In this document: positions 24,445-33,865 of the stretch, piece after piece
How positions within the stretch are numbered: the stretch's first letter is position 1
Layout of the letters: each line of letters starts with the position of its first letter
Assembly: GCA_035315345.1 (NCBI GenBank)
Contig: DATFYA010000118.1
Coordinates: forward strand, 1-34,374
Source: Candidatus Methylomirabilota bacterium
Lineage (GTDB): Bacteria; Methylomirabilota; Methylomirabilia; Rokubacteriales; CSP1-6
Length of the DNA: 34,374 nucleotides
Direction: 5' to 3'
Translations under genes and position numbers: made by a program
Notes under the pieces: model-generated
Database searches by the model: none
Seen by the model: only the letters and a program-made list of their open reading frames with translations
Told to the model about the DNA's origin: nothing

Positions 24445-26766
24445 ATGACCCGCATCCTCGACCGGTACGTCATCAAGGAGCTGGGTCCGCCCTTCGCCAT
24501 CGGAGTGGGCGTCTTCACCTTCTTCCTCGTCATCGACCGGATCTTTCAGCTCACCGACCTCGTCATCACCAAGAACGTGCCGTTCGCGCTGGTGATGCCG
24601 CTGCTCGCCTACATGCTGCCCGCCTTCCTCGCCCTCACCCTGCCGATGGCCTTGCTCGTCGCGGTGCTGCTGGTGGGCGGCCGTCTCGCCGGCGATCTCG
24701 AAGTCGCGGCGCTGAAGGCGTCGGGGGTGAGCCCGTTGCGGCTCTTCCGCCCCTTCCTCGCCGTGGGCATCGTGGTCACCCTGCTGATCGCCTGGCTCAC
24801 GCTGGTGGTGGGCCCGTGGTCGAGCGGAGCCTTCCAGCGCCAGCTCTTCCTCATCCTGCAGTCGCGCGCCTCCACCGGCATCAAGGAGCGCACCTTCAGC
24901 GCCACCTTCAGCCAGTTCGTGATCTACGTCGACGAGGTGAGCGCCTCCCAGGTGCGCCTGAAGGGCCTGCTCGTCTCCGACGAGCGCAACCCCGAGCAGT
25001 CGCGGATCATCGTGGCCCGCGAGGGCCGGCTCCTGAGCGACGAGGCGACGCGGCGCATCACCCTGCGCTTCCTGGACGGGTCCATCAGCGAATCCGACGT
25101 GGGCGACCGCCGGCGCTTCCGCCAGACGTACTTCAGCCTGTACGACATGACCCTGCCGGTGGACTCGCCGATCGCCGCGGTGTCACGCGAGGAGAAGCCC
25201 GAGAAGCAGATGCCGGTGCGTCAGCTCCTCGCGGAAGCACAGCGGCTGCGCCGCGAAGGCCAGCCGAGCGCGCCGTACTACGTCGAGCTGCACAAGCGCT
25301 TCGCCCTGCCGGTGGCCGCGCTGGTCTTCACCCTGGTCGGCTTCCCGCTCGGCATCCGCTCCCATCGCGGCGGCCGCGCGGCCGCGCTCGCCCTCTCCTT
25401 CGGGATCGTGGTCGGCTACTACATCCTGTACAACTCGATGGAGGGCTTTGCCCTGCGCGGGCGGATCCCCGCCGGCGTCGCGGTGTGGATCCCCAACGCG
25501 ATTCTGGCGGTGATGGGCGCGCTCCTGCTTCGCGCGAGCGTGGTGGGCGCCCCCACCGCCGCGCTCGACCTGTTCTGGCGGCTCTGGGCCCGGGTGGAGC
25601 AGCGCCGGGCCGGCCGCGTGGTGCGGCCGGTCGAGGAGCGGAAGCTGCGCCGGCTCGGGCGCTTCGCGGGACCGCGCGAGTCCACCTTCATCATGGACCG
25701 CTACCTGATCCGCCAGTACCTGCTCTTCCTGGGCATCGGCACCCTGGTGGGCCTGGTGCTCATCGGCGTGGTGGACCTGCTGCAGACCCTCGACCGCTTC
25801 CTGCGCACCAAGCCGCCGTTCACCACGATCCTGGAGCACTTCCTCTACCGCATGCCCGGCGAGCTGTACAAGGGCCTTCCGATGATCGTGCTGATCGCGA
25901 CGGTGTTCATGTTCCTGTCGCTCACCCGGCAGCGCGAGCTGGACGCGCTGAAGGCGGCCGGGATCAGCCTCTACCGGGCGAGCCTGCCCATCTTCCTGGT
26001 GGCGGCCGGCATCAGCGTGATGGCGGTGATCTTCCAGGAGGCGGCGCTGCCCGACATCAACGCCAAGGCCGAGGAGGTGGACCGGGTGAAGATCCGCGGC
26101 CAGCTGCCGCGGCACCTGCAGCGGCAGACCCAGATCTGGTACCGGTCGTCGGACACGCGGTTCTTCCGCATGGCCCTGCTCGATCCGGTCGGCAAGTCCA
26201 TGGAGGGGCTGCTCGTGCTCGACATCAGCCCCGGCTTCCGGCTGATCGATCGCCTCGACGCGCGCCTGGCCCAGTGGACGCCCGAGGGCTGGCGCCTCAC
26301 CGACGGCGTCTATCGCCACGTGGGCCCGCAAAACCGGGTGACCTCGGAGATGTTCGACGCCCGCCTGGTGGCGATGCCCGAGCACATCGACGACTTCATC
26401 CAGGTCCAGAACGCGCCCGACACCATGAGCTTCCTCGAGCTGCGGGCCTACGTGTCACGCCTGCGGGAAGGCGGCCACCGCGTCAACCGCTACCTGGTCC
26501 AGCTCTACTCGAAGCTTTCGTTCCCGCTGGTGCACGTGATCATGGCGCTGGTGGCGATCCCGTTCGCGCTGGTGTCCCCGCGCAGCGGCGGCCGCGCCAT
26601 GGGGATCGGAGTGGCCATCGTGATCGCGGCGGGCTACTGGGTCGTGCACTCGGTCGCGCTCGCCTTCGCGCAGGCCGACCTGCTGCCCGCGGCGCTGGCC
26701 GCGTGGACGGCCAACATCGTGTTCGCCGGGATCGGCACCGCGCTCTTCCTCAGCGCGCGGACCTAG
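24445..26766 (+). CDS. Fused LptF-LptG lipopolysaccharide export permease
   Basis: 773 residues, twice the usual LptF or LptG length (about 360). The first half (1 to ~390) is one YjgP/YjgQ permease: ILDRYVIKELGPPFAIGVGV, membrane helices near 15-35, 50-80 and 98-120, a periplasmic beta-jellyroll, then three C-terminal helices (VAALVFTLVGFPLGIRSHRG). The second half restarts at M417 with the same opening (MDRYLIRQYLLFLGIG), repeats the layout (RELDALKAAGISLYR, SKLSFPLVHVIMALVAIPFA) and ends at 773. A ~25-residue basic linker joins them. With the LptB ATPase this complex extracts LPS from the inner membrane and passes it to LptC. It is the only + strand gene in the right half of the window. 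Confidence 0.92.
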   Translation: MTRILDRYVIKELGPPFAIGVGVFTFFLVIDRIFQLTDLVITKNVPFALVMPLLAYMLPAFLALTLPMALLVAVLLVGGRLAGDLEVAALKASGVSPLRLFRPFLAVGIVVTLLIAWLTLVVGPWSSGAFQRQLFLILQSRASTGIKERTFSATFSQFVIYVDEVSASQVRLKGLLVSDERNPEQSRIIVAREGRLLSDEATRRITLRFLDGSISESDVGDRRRFRQTYFSLYDMTLPVDSPIAAVSREEKPEKQMPVRQLLAEAQRLRREGQPSAPYYVELHKRFALPVAALVFTLVGFPLGIRSHRGGRAAALALSFGIVVGYYILYNSMEGFALRGRIPAGVAVWIPNAILAVMGALLLRASVVGAPTAALDLFWRLWARVEQRRAGRVVRPVEERKLRRLGRFAGPRESTFIMDRYLIRQYLLFLGIGTLVGLVLIGVVDLLQTLDRFLRTKPPFTTILEHFLYRMPGELYKGLPMIVLIATVFMFLSLTRQRELDALKAAGISLYRASLPIFLVAAGISVMAVIFQEAALPDINAKAEEVDRVKIRGQLPRHLQRQTQIWYRSSDTRFFRMALLDPVGKSMEGLLVLDISPGFRLIDRLDARLAQWTPEGWRLTDGVYRHVGPQNRVTSEMFDARLVAMPEHIDDFIQVQNAPDTMSFLELRAYVSRLREGGHRVNRYLVQLYSKLSFPLVHVIMALVAIPFALVSPRSGGRAMGIGVAIVIAAGYWVVHSVALAFAQADLLPAALAAWTANIVFAGIGTALFLSART

Positions 26767-29516
26767 CGCCCTCCCTGCAGCTGACGGAGGGCCTCCTCCA
26801 CCCGCTTCTGCTCCTGACCGTAGGCCGCCCAGTCGCCCTTGCGCAGCGCCTCCTGCCCGCGCTGCCACGCCTCCCACGCGCGCTGGACGCCCTCGATGAT
26901 CGCGGCGCCGGCCGCGGGGCTCGGCCCCGAGGGAGCGCGCTCCACCGGCCGGCCCGCCGACTCCTCCCCGCGCACGCGGCCGCCGAACACGCGGGCCAGC
27001 GCGGCTTCCAGGGTCGGCTCCATCGCGATCTGGTTGCCGTAGGCGACCACCACCCGGCGGAGCTCGGGGAGCGCCCCCTGCTCGGCCGCGGCCAGGTAGA
27101 GCGGCTGCACGTACACCAGCGACTGCTCGATGGGGATCGCCAGCAGGGTGCCGGTGATGACGCGCGAGCCCTGCTGGTTCCACAGGGCGATCTGCTGGGA
27201 GATGACCGGGTCCTGGTTGATCCGGGCCTGGATGTTACGCGGCCCGAACACGAGCTTCTGCTTCGGGAACGCGTAGGCGATGAGGCGCCCGTACTGGGGC
27301 GGATCCATGCGGGCCACCAGGAGGGCGATCATGTTGTCGCGCCCGCTCGGGTTGAACCCGGAGAGGAGGACGAACTCCTCGCGAGGCTCTCCGGGCAGCC
27401 GCATCACCGTGAAGTACGGCTCCATCTCCCGCTCGCGTCCCTCCTGCTGCAGGCGCGGCAGCACCCAGAGGTCCTCCTTGTTGTAGAAGACCTGCGGATC
27501 CTGCATGTGGTACGTCGCGTACATCCGCGCCTGCACCGTGAACAGGTCCTCCGGGTAGCGGACGTGGATCTGGAGGTCCTTGGGCATCTGGTCGAGCGGC
27601 TTGAACAGCGCGGGAAACGCCCGCGCGTACGTGCGAATCAGCGGGTCCTCGGGATCGGCGACGTAGTAGCTCACGGTGCCGTCGAAGGCGTCCACCGTGG
27701 CCTTGACCGAGTTGCGGATGTAGTTGAAGCCGCGCACCGGCGTGGCGTACGGATACCTGTCGCTCGTGGTGTACCCGTCGATCATCCACATGAGCCGCCC
27801 GTCCGCGGTGATCACCACGTACGGGTCGCGGTCGAACTTCAGGAACGGGGCCGCCTCCTGCACCCGCGCCGCCACGTCGCGGTAGATCATCACCCGGCTG
27901 TCGGGGGTGAGATCGTTCGACAGCAGGACGTTGAGCGCGCCGAAGCGGGCCGCGAAGGCCGCCTTGCGGAGGAACGAGTCGACCGGGATGCCGCCCTTGC
28001 CCTCGTAGCGCGTGTAGACGTTCTGGTCGCCCGAGGGATAGTCCAGCTCCTGGGACCGGGTGCGCACGAACACGTATTCGTTGCCGATCTCGCCGTAGTA
28101 GATCTCGGGCCGGGTGATCTTGGGAATGCCGCCGCTCACCGACGGCGGGATGTCCTTGATGAAGAAGTCCGGCAGGCCCTCGGGAGTGATGCGGTTGACC
28201 GGGCTCGCGACCAGCCCGTAGCCGTGGGTGTAGGTCAGGTGCTCGTTGATCCAGCCGCGGCTCGGCAGGTCGCGGTAGGAGAGCTCGCGGGCCGAGAGCA
28301 TCACCTGTCGATACTCGCCGTTCAGGGTGTAGCGCCCGACGTCCACGTCGCGGAACTTGTAGTAGGTGCGGATCTCCTGCAGCTTGCCGTAGGTGACGAG
28401 CAGCGGCCGATGGTCCCACAGCCGGATGTTCTTCACGGTGAGGTTGTTGCGATCGAGCACCGCCGGGGTGAGATTATCCTCGGCCGCGAAGTCCTTCTCC
28501 ATCACCCGGTCGAGCGCGTACGCCTGCCGCGTCATCCGGATGTTGTTCTCGATGTAGGGACGCTCGAAGGCCAGCTCGTTGGGCTTGACCCGATAGCTCT
28601 GCAGCAGCGCCGGAGCGATCCCGAGGCCGGCCACCCACAGCACCACCAGCACCACCAGGCCCGCGACCAGGAAGCGCCAGCCCGGGCGGAACATCTGGAA
28701 CACGCACGCGGCCGCGCAGAGGAAGGCGAGCACGACCAGCCACTGCAGCACCGGCAGCGAGGCGTGCACCTCGGTATAGGAGGCGCCGAAGACGAGGCCG
28801 CGGGGCGAGAAGAGCAGATCGAAGCGGTCGAGCCAGAAGCCGATCCCGCGCAGCACCAGGAGCAGCGCGGCCAGCCCGAGCAGGTGCGTGCGGGCGCCCG
28901 CGGCCAGGCGCGGGCCGCGCGCGGTGAGCACGAGGCTTCGCTGCAGCACGTACACCGCGGCCACCAGGACCAGGGTGCCCGCCACCAGCGCGGTGCCCCA
29001 GCCGTACAGGAGCCGCCAGAACGGCAGCACGAAGAAGTAGAAGCCGAGGTCGCGCCCGAAGAGCGGGTCGGCCTGCTGGAACGGCGTGCGGTTGACGTAC
29101 TCGAGCACGGTGGGCCACGCGCCGGTGGCCCGGGCGCCCGCGAAGAAGGCGATCACCGCGATCACCGGCAGGAGGAGCCGCCGGACCAGCGGCTCCAGGA
29201 TCGCACGCCCCGGCAGGCCCAGCTGGTCCTCGAGCTCCCACAGCACGTCGGGCGGGGCGGTGCGCGCGGCCACCGAGAGGTTGACGAACAGGAATACGAA
29301 CACCGCGGCCCCCAGCCCGAGGAACAGCCAGCCGCTCAACGTCAGCCGGGTGGTGAAGACGCTGGTGAAGCCCACCTCCTGGAACCACAGCCAGTCCGTG
29401 TAGAGCGGGACGGCCTGGCCGATCAGGCTGAGCGCGATGAAGCCCAGCAGGACCCACAGCCCCATCCGGGGCCGCCGCAGGGGCGTGACCCGACCGCCCG
29501 GGGGCGTCTGTGCCAA
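26763..29516 (-). CDS. UPF0182 family membrane protein
   Basis: A 917-residue COG1615/UPF0182 protein. The N-terminal ~300 residues carry about seven membrane helices, starting LWVLLGFIALSLIGQAVPLY, with the family pattern YTDWLWFQEVGFTSVFTTR. The large extracytoplasmic part has the conserved ERPYIENNIRMTRQAYAL, IRLWDHRPLL and the HGYGLVASPVNRIT region. A Gly/Pro/Arg linker and a charged helical tail (GQEALRKGDWAAYGQEQKR) end the chain. Family function is unknown. The start is uncertain: the TTG at 29516 gives this length, while an ATG at 29465 (MGLWVLLGF) just before the first helix is equally reasonable. Its stop shares CTAG with lptFG. Confidence 0.92.
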   Translation of the reverse strand: MAQTPPGGRVTPLRRPRMGLWVLLGFIALSLIGQAVPLYTDWLWFQEVGFTSVFTTRLTLSGWLFLGLGAAVFVFLFVNLSVAARTAPPDVLWELEDQLGLPGRAILEPLVRRLLLPVIAVIAFFAGARATGAWPTVLEYVNRTPFQQADPLFGRDLGFYFFVLPFWRLLYGWGTALVAGTLVLVAAVYVLQRSLVLTARGPRLAAGARTHLLGLAALLLVLRGIGFWLDRFDLLFSPRGLVFGASYTEVHASLPVLQWLVVLAFLCAAACVFQMFRPGWRFLVAGLVVLVVLWVAGLGIAPALLQSYRVKPNELAFERPYIENNIRMTRQAYALDRVMEKDFAAEDNLTPAVLDRNNLTVKNIRLWDHRPLLVTYGKLQEIRTYYKFRDVDVGRYTLNGEYRQVMLSARELSYRDLPSRGWINEHLTYTHGYGLVASPVNRITPEGLPDFFIKDIPPSVSGGIPKITRPEIYYGEIGNEYVFVRTRSQELDYPSGDQNVYTRYEGKGGIPVDSFLRKAAFAARFGALNVLLSNDLTPDSRVMIYRDVAARVQEAAPFLKFDRDPYVVITADGRLMWMIDGYTTSDRYPYATPVRGFNYIRNSVKATVDAFDGTVSYYVADPEDPLIRTYARAFPALFKPLDQMPKDLQIHVRYPEDLFTVQARMYATYHMQDPQVFYNKEDLWVLPRLQQEGREREMEPYFTVMRLPGEPREEFVLLSGFNPSGRDNMIALLVARMDPPQYGRLIAYAFPKQKLVFGPRNIQARINQDPVISQQIALWNQQGSRVITGTLLAIPIEQSLVYVQPLYLAAAEQGALPELRRVVVAYGNQIAMEPTLEAALARVFGGRVRGEESAGRPVERAPSGPSPAAGAAIIEGVQRAWEAWQRGQEALRKGDWAAYGQEQKRVEEALRQLQGGR

Positions 29517-29540
29517 CCCCTGGAGCCCTAGGTCCAGTGG

Positions 29541-29566
29541 GTCCCGCCGATCACGACGGGCGGGAC
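29541..29566. terminator. 8-bp inverted repeat between metK and UPF0182
   Basis: GTCCCGCC (29541-29548) and GGCGGGAC (29559-29566) are perfect complements with a 10-nt loop. There is no T-tract, so intrinsic termination is unproven; it could also be an operator. A 12-bp palindrome, GGCGGCGCCGCC (29599-29610), lies closer to the metK stop. Confidence 0.4.
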
Positions 29567-29618
29567 ACGGATGAGGTCGCGATTCATCATCGAGAGGGGG
29601 CGGCGCCGCCGCCGGGTC

Positions 29619-30770
29619 TCAGACCCCGGCGTCCGCGCGCAGGTCCTTGATCCGGTCGGTGCGCTCCCACGCGAACTCCGGCTCGCTGCGTCCGAAGTGC
29701 CCGTAGGCCGCCGTCTTCTTGTAGAAGGGCCGGCGCAGGTCGAGGTGCTTGATGATGCCCGCCGGGGTGAAGTCGAAGTGCCGGCGAATCAGCTGCTCGA
29801 GCTTGGGGTTGGGCACCTTGCCGGTGCCGAAGGTCTCGACCATGATCGAGACCGGATCCGCCACGCCGATCGCGTAGGCCACCTGCACCTGGGCGCGCTC
29901 GGCGAGGCCGGCGGCCACGAGGTTCTTGGCCACGTAGCGGGCCATGTAGCAGGCCGAGCGGTCCACCTTCGTCGGATCCTTGCCCGAGAAGGCGCCGCCG
30001 CCGTGGGGGCACGAGCCGCCGTAGGTGTCGACAATGATCTTGCGACCGGTGAGGCCGGTGTCGCCCATGGGCCCGCCGGTGACGAAGCGTCCGGTCGGGT
30101 TGATGTGGTAGGTGATGCCCCTGGGATCGATGAGGTGCTTGGGGATCGTCGGCAGCACCACCTGCTCGATCATGTCCTCGCGGATCGTCGAGAGCCCGGC
30201 GTCCGGCCCGTGCTGGGTGGAGATGACCACCGTCTCCACCGCGACCGGCTTGTGGTCGACGTAGCGCACCGTGACCTGGCTCTTGCCGTCCGGCCGCAGG
30301 TAGCCGAGCGCGCCGGTCTTGCGCACGTGGGTCAGCCGCTGGCAGAGCTTGTGGGCCAGCATGATGGGCAGCGGCATCAGCTCCTCGGTCTCGGTGCAGG
30401 CGTAGCCGAACATCAGGCCCTGGTCGCCCGCGCCGAGCTTGTCCACTCCCATCGCGATGTCGCCCGACTGCTCGTCGATCGCGGTGATCACCCCGCAGGT
30501 CTCGAAGTCGAACCCGTACTTGGCGCGGGTGTACCCGACCTCGCGGATCGTCTCGCGGGCGACGCGGGGGATGTCGACGTAGCACGAGGTCGTGATCTCG
30601 CCGGCCACGACCACGAGGCCGGTGGTGAGGAGCGACTCGCACGCCACGCGACCCGTCGGGTCCTGCGCGATGATCGCGTCGAGCACCGCGTCCGAGATCT
30701 GGTCGGCGATCTTGTCCGGATGTCCTTCGGTCACCGACTCCGAGGTGAACAGAAACTCCTCGCCCGCCAT
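29619..30770 (-). CDS. metK: S-adenosylmethionine synthase
   Basis: 383 residues, standard MetK length. The hallmark motifs are all present: [19 protein letters not shown] (ATP and Mg binding), [26 protein letters not shown] (methionine and ATP loop), [20 protein letters not shown], and the P-loop-like [16 protein letters not shown]. It makes SAM from methionine and ATP as a cytosolic tetramer, supplying MiaB and other methyl donors. A GGAGGGT site lies about 10 nt before the ATG and a dedicated promoter is seen upstream. The leader is too short for a SAM riboswitch. Confidence 0.97.
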   Translation of the reverse strand: MAGEEFLFTSESVTEGHPDKIADQISDAVLDAIIAQDPTGRVACESLLTTGLVVVAGEITTSCYVDIPRVARETIREVGYTRAKYGFDFETCGVITAIDEQSGDIAMGVDKLGAGDQGLMFGYACTETEELMPLPIMLAHKLCQRLTHVRKTGALGYLRPDGKSQVTVRYVDHKPVAVETVVISTQHGPDAGLSTIREDMIEQVVLPTIPKHLIDPRGITYHINPTGRFVTGGPMGDTGLTGRKIIVDTYGGSCPHGGGAFSGKDPTKVDRSACYMARYVAKNLVAAGLAERAQVQVAYAIGVADPVSIMVETFGTGKVPNPKLEQLIRRHFDFTPAGIIKHLDLRRPFYKKTAAYGHFGRSEPEFAWERTDRIKDLRADAGV

Positions 30771-30819
30771 GCCGTCTTACCCTCCGTTCGCTGGTGATTC
30801 GGTCAACTGCGAATACGAG

Positions 30820-30849
30820 ACACTAGCACGCCTCGCTCCGACCTCTCAA
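30820..30849 (-). promoter_or_regulatory. Sigma70-type promoter for metK
   Basis: On the - strand: TTGAGA (30849-30844, overlapping the GH57 stop codon), an 18-bp spacer, TAGTGT (30825-30820). The leader would be about 43 nt and contains the GGAGGGT ribosome-binding site. Confidence 0.55.
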
Positions 30850-32981
30850 GCGGAATCCCGGGATTCCGTCGCGCCCGCGGACACTTGGCCCACGCGCACG
30901 CGCAGCGACGTCTCCCAGCCCTGCCCGGGCTCGAGCGCGAGCGGCCACGCGAAGAGCAAGGCCGAGCCCTGATAGATGCGCTCGAAGCCGGTCTCGGAGA
31001 GCGAGACCGTCTCGACCGGCGCCCACGCGACCGCGGCGGGCGCGTCGCACTCGATCGCGAGCTCGCAGCCGAGCCACTCATCGATCATCGCCAGCGCGCC
31101 CGCGCCCTCGAGACGACCCCGGCTGCCCAGCGAAGGGCGACCGTCGACGCGAAAGTAGCGGCCGGGCGCCTCGCCCGCGCTCAGCGTGAGGTTGCACTGC
31201 ACCGCCCAGCGGGCCGCCAGCGGCTCCTCCCCGCTCCAGCGAAGCCGGTACCGCACCGTCACCGCGGCCTCGTCGGCCACGACGCGCAGCGACTTCTCCA
31301 GGGCCAGCGGCAGGCCGTCGAGGTCCGGCAGCGAGCAGCGCACCGCGACCTCGCGAGGCGCGGTCTCCACCTCGTGGGCGAGAAGCCGCTCCCCCACCAC
31401 CCGGCGCGCCGCGTCCCACGGCTCGAGCGGATCCAGCTCGCCCTCGGGCGGGAACAGCCCGTCGAGCAGCGAGGCGCGCCGGAAGCGATCGTAGCGGAGC
31501 AGCGAGGTGAGCCCGGCCTCCTTCACCTCGGGCGCCGAGTGGATCGTCTTCACCTCGCCGTCCTCGTTCGCGCGCGGCCGATCCGCCACCTTGCGGTGGT
31601 ACGCCTCCGGCCGTCGGGTGAGCACGTCGGCCACGTCGACTTCCCCCTGCGTCCACGTGAGCTCGGTGAGCGAGCCGCCCCGGGCCGGGCGCAGGGTCAA
31701 ACCCAGCGCCCCGCCGCGCACGACGACCTCGGGGTGGCCGTCGCCGTCCACGTCGGCGTGGAGGCATTCGATGTCCGGTGTCGAGCGCGGCGCCGCGAGC
31801 TGCCGCTCGCACGCGATCAGCGAGGTCTTCACCGACCGGCGCAGGTGCGGCAGGTAGCAGCCGCCGAACACGCCGTGCCAGTAGGCGTCGTTGGCCTGTC
31901 CCTGCCAGAGTCGCTCGCGCGCCGCGAGCAGGCGCCGGTCGCGGGGGCGCCGCCGCAGGCCCTCGTGCACCCGGCGGGAGAGGCCGAGCATCTTCCAATA
32001 GGCGTCACCCATCTCCGGATACTTCACCAGGAAGTTGCGGAAGAAGCCGCCGCGCAGGAGCCGGGCGAGCCGCTCGCCGTCCGGCGTCGCGAGCAGGCGG
32101 TGGCGCGCGTCGTCGAGCTGGGCGCCCGCGGCCGGAGGCAGCGCCCATTCTCCCATCTCGGTGTAGGCCGCGGTGGGCAGGTACACGCGGCCCGCCGGCG
32201 GCTCGACGTCGAGGAAGCGCGAGAAGGTGGAGACGCGCAGCCACGGAGCGGCCTGCAGCGCCTCGAAGAAGCGCGTCAGCCAGCGCTCGCCGTACACGAG
32301 CTTGTCGGTGCCCGGCCAGACGCCGAACTTCTCGCCGTCGTCGGTCATGGTGATCGCGCCGGCGGCGCGCCGGCTCTCCAGGTAGCGGATGCTCTCCTCG
32401 GGGTTGGCGAAGGGCACCAGATACCGCAGCCGCTGGTTGATCGGGAACACCGCCACCGTGGCGCCCTGCTCCTCGGTGAGGTAGTAGCCGCCCAGGGCCT
32501 CGGGATCGAGGCCGGCGAGCGCGAAGTGCGAGTCGTCCACCAGCACGAACTCGACCCCCGCCTCGCGCAGCAGCCGCGGCAGGTGCGGCTCCCAGATTCG
32601 CTCCGCGAGCCACATCCCCCGCGGAGTCACGCCGAAGTGCGCGCGGATGAACTCGCGCAGGGCCTGGATCTGGCCGACCTTGTCCCAGTCGGGCAGCAAC
32701 GCCAGGATCGGCTCGTAGAAGCCCCCGCCCAGCAGCTCCACGCGCCCGTCGGCGGCGAGCCGACCCAGCAGATCGAAGGTGGGACGGGCGCGCGTCTTGA
32801 GGGCGTCGAGCAGGCCGCCCGAGCAGTGGACGGTCAGGCGCAGGTCCCCGCCGGCGTCCGCCACCGTTTTCAGAAATGGATGGTAGGCCTGGCGGATCGC
32901 GTCGTCGACGACGGACTCGAAGTTGCCGACCGGCTGGTGATTGTGGATGCCGAACAGGAAGTGGAGCGGCCGGTCACTCAC
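30846..32981 (-). CDS. GH57 glycoside hydrolase, 4-alpha-glucanotransferase-like
   Basis: 711 residues with the layout of the Thermococcus litoralis 4-alpha-glucanotransferase group: a GH57 barrel, then DUF1925- and DUF1926-type regions. Motif 1 is GIHNHQPVGN with HQP at 15-17. The nucleophile motif is GMWLAERIWEP with E127. The acid motif is TMTDDGEKFGVWPGT with D214/D215. The C-terminal half is beta-rich and includes HADVDGDGHPEVVV, a calcium-loop-like DxDxDG. The enzyme would transfer or hydrolyse alpha-1,4-glucan segments in the cytosol (no signal peptide), in glycogen or maltodextrin metabolism. The start overlaps the rapZ 3' end by 8 bp. No other glycogen gene is in the window. Confidence 0.9.
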   Translation of the reverse strand: MSDRPLHFLFGIHNHQPVGNFESVVDDAIRQAYHPFLKTVADAGGDLRLTVHCSGGLLDALKTRARPTFDLLGRLAADGRVELLGGGFYEPILALLPDWDKVGQIQALREFIRAHFGVTPRGMWLAERIWEPHLPRLLREAGVEFVLVDDSHFALAGLDPEALGGYYLTEEQGATVAVFPINQRLRYLVPFANPEESIRYLESRRAAGAITMTDDGEKFGVWPGTDKLVYGERWLTRFFEALQAAPWLRVSTFSRFLDVEPPAGRVYLPTAAYTEMGEWALPPAAGAQLDDARHRLLATPDGERLARLLRGGFFRNFLVKYPEMGDAYWKMLGLSRRVHEGLRRRPRDRRLLAARERLWQGQANDAYWHGVFGGCYLPHLRRSVKTSLIACERQLAAPRSTPDIECLHADVDGDGHPEVVVRGGALGLTLRPARGGSLTELTWTQGEVDVADVLTRRPEAYHRKVADRPRANEDGEVKTIHSAPEVKEAGLTSLLRYDRFRRASLLDGLFPPEGELDPLEPWDAARRVVGERLLAHEVETAPREVAVRCSLPDLDGLPLALEKSLRVVADEAAVTVRYRLRWSGEEPLAARWAVQCNLTLSAGEAPGRYFRVDGRPSLGSRGRLEGAGALAMIDEWLGCELAIECDAPAAVAWAPVETVSLSETGFERIYQGSALLFAWPLALEPGQGWETSLRVRVGQVSAGATESRDSA

Positions 32982-33858
32982 GGTCCAGGTCTCGGTGCCT
33001 GACGATGGGACTCAGGCCGAGGCCCGTCAGGAATGAGCGAAGCGCCTCCACCAGCAGCACCGAGCGGTGGCGCCCGCCGGTGCAGCCGATCGCCACCGTG
33101 AGATAGGCCTTCCCTTCGCGCTCGTACAGCGGCAGCAGGAACTTCAGCAGGCCTTCGAGGCGCGCGAGCAGCTCCCGGCTCTCCGAGAACGACATCACGA
33201 ACTCCTCGACCGCGGGATCGCGGCCGTCGAGCGCGCGCAGCCGCTCCACGAAGTGGGGGTTGGGGAGGAAGCGCACGTCGAAGACGAGGTCCGCGTCGTA
33301 GGGCACGCCGTGCTTGAAGCCGAACGACACCAGCGACACCGTGAGGCCGCCCTTCGTTCCCTGCGGGCCGTAGGAGTGCACCATCTGGTCCTTGAGCTGG
33401 TGCACGGTCAGCGACGTGGTGTCGATGACCCGGTTGGCGATCTCGCGCAGGTGAGCCAGCGCCTTGCGCTCGGCCCGGATCCCGTCGATGACGTTGCCCT
33501 CGCCGGCCAGGGGATGGCGCCGCCGCGTCTCGTGGTAGCGCCGCACCAGCGTCTCGTCGGAGGCCTCCAGGAAGAGCACGTCCACCCGGTGGCCGCGGGC
33601 CCGCAGCTCCTCGATGGTCTCGACCATGTTGGCCAGGTACTCGCCCTCGCGCACGTCGACGCCCAGCGCGATGGCCTGGATGCCGCGGCTCGAGTGCGCG
33701 CACAGCTCGGCGAAGGTCGGGATCAGGGTGGTCGGCAGGTTGTCCACGCAGAAGTAGCTCAGGTCCTCGAGGCACTTGATCGCGTAGCTCTTCCCGGCCC
33801 CGGACAGCCCGGTGACGATGACGAACCGGATCGGGTCGACCGGGGCCGCGTCGCTCAC
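32974..33858 (-). CDS. rapZ: RNase adapter protein RapZ / nucleotide-binding protein
   Basis: 294 residues with a GTG start. The N-terminal P-loop ATPase domain has VTGLSGAGKSYAIKCLEDLS (Walker A at about 17-24), VDNLPTTLIP and LFLEASDETLVRRYHETRRR-type motifs. The C-terminal domain has VSFGFKHGVPYDADLVFDVR, then IGCTGGRHRSV, the family signature. In E. coli RapZ presents the GlmZ sRNA to RNase E to control glmS; in other phyla (YvcJ) the role is less clear. It follows hpf by 7 nt in the conserved rpoN-hpf-rapZ order. ptsN, which often sits between them, is missing here. Confidence 0.95.
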   Translation of the reverse strand: MSDAAPVDPIRFVIVTGLSGAGKSYAIKCLEDLSYFCVDNLPTTLIPTFAELCAHSSRGIQAIALGVDVREGEYLANMVETIEELRARGHRVDVLFLEASDETLVRRYHETRRRHPLAGEGNVIDGIRAERKALAHLREIANRVIDTTSLTVHQLKDQMVHSYGPQGTKGGLTVSLVSFGFKHGVPYDADLVFDVRFLPNPHFVERLRALDGRDPAVEEFVMSFSESRELLARLEGLLKFLLPLYEREGKAYLTVAIGCTGGRHRSVLLVEALRSFLTGLGLSPIVRHRDLDRE

Positions 33859-33865
33859 CGCCGGC

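Noticed and set aside
24435-29531. Very long + strand open frame across lptFG and UPF0182
   Set aside because: It is in another frame of lptFG and antisense to UPF0182, both of which have clear family motifs. Long empty frames are expected at this GC content.
29541-29566. A clear intrinsic terminator for metK
   Set aside because: The stem is perfect, but no T-tract follows on either strand, so I list it only as a low-confidence terminator or operator.
30771-30820. SAM riboswitch before metK
   Set aside because: The leader is only about 43 nt from the predicted start, with no SAM-aptamer motifs.
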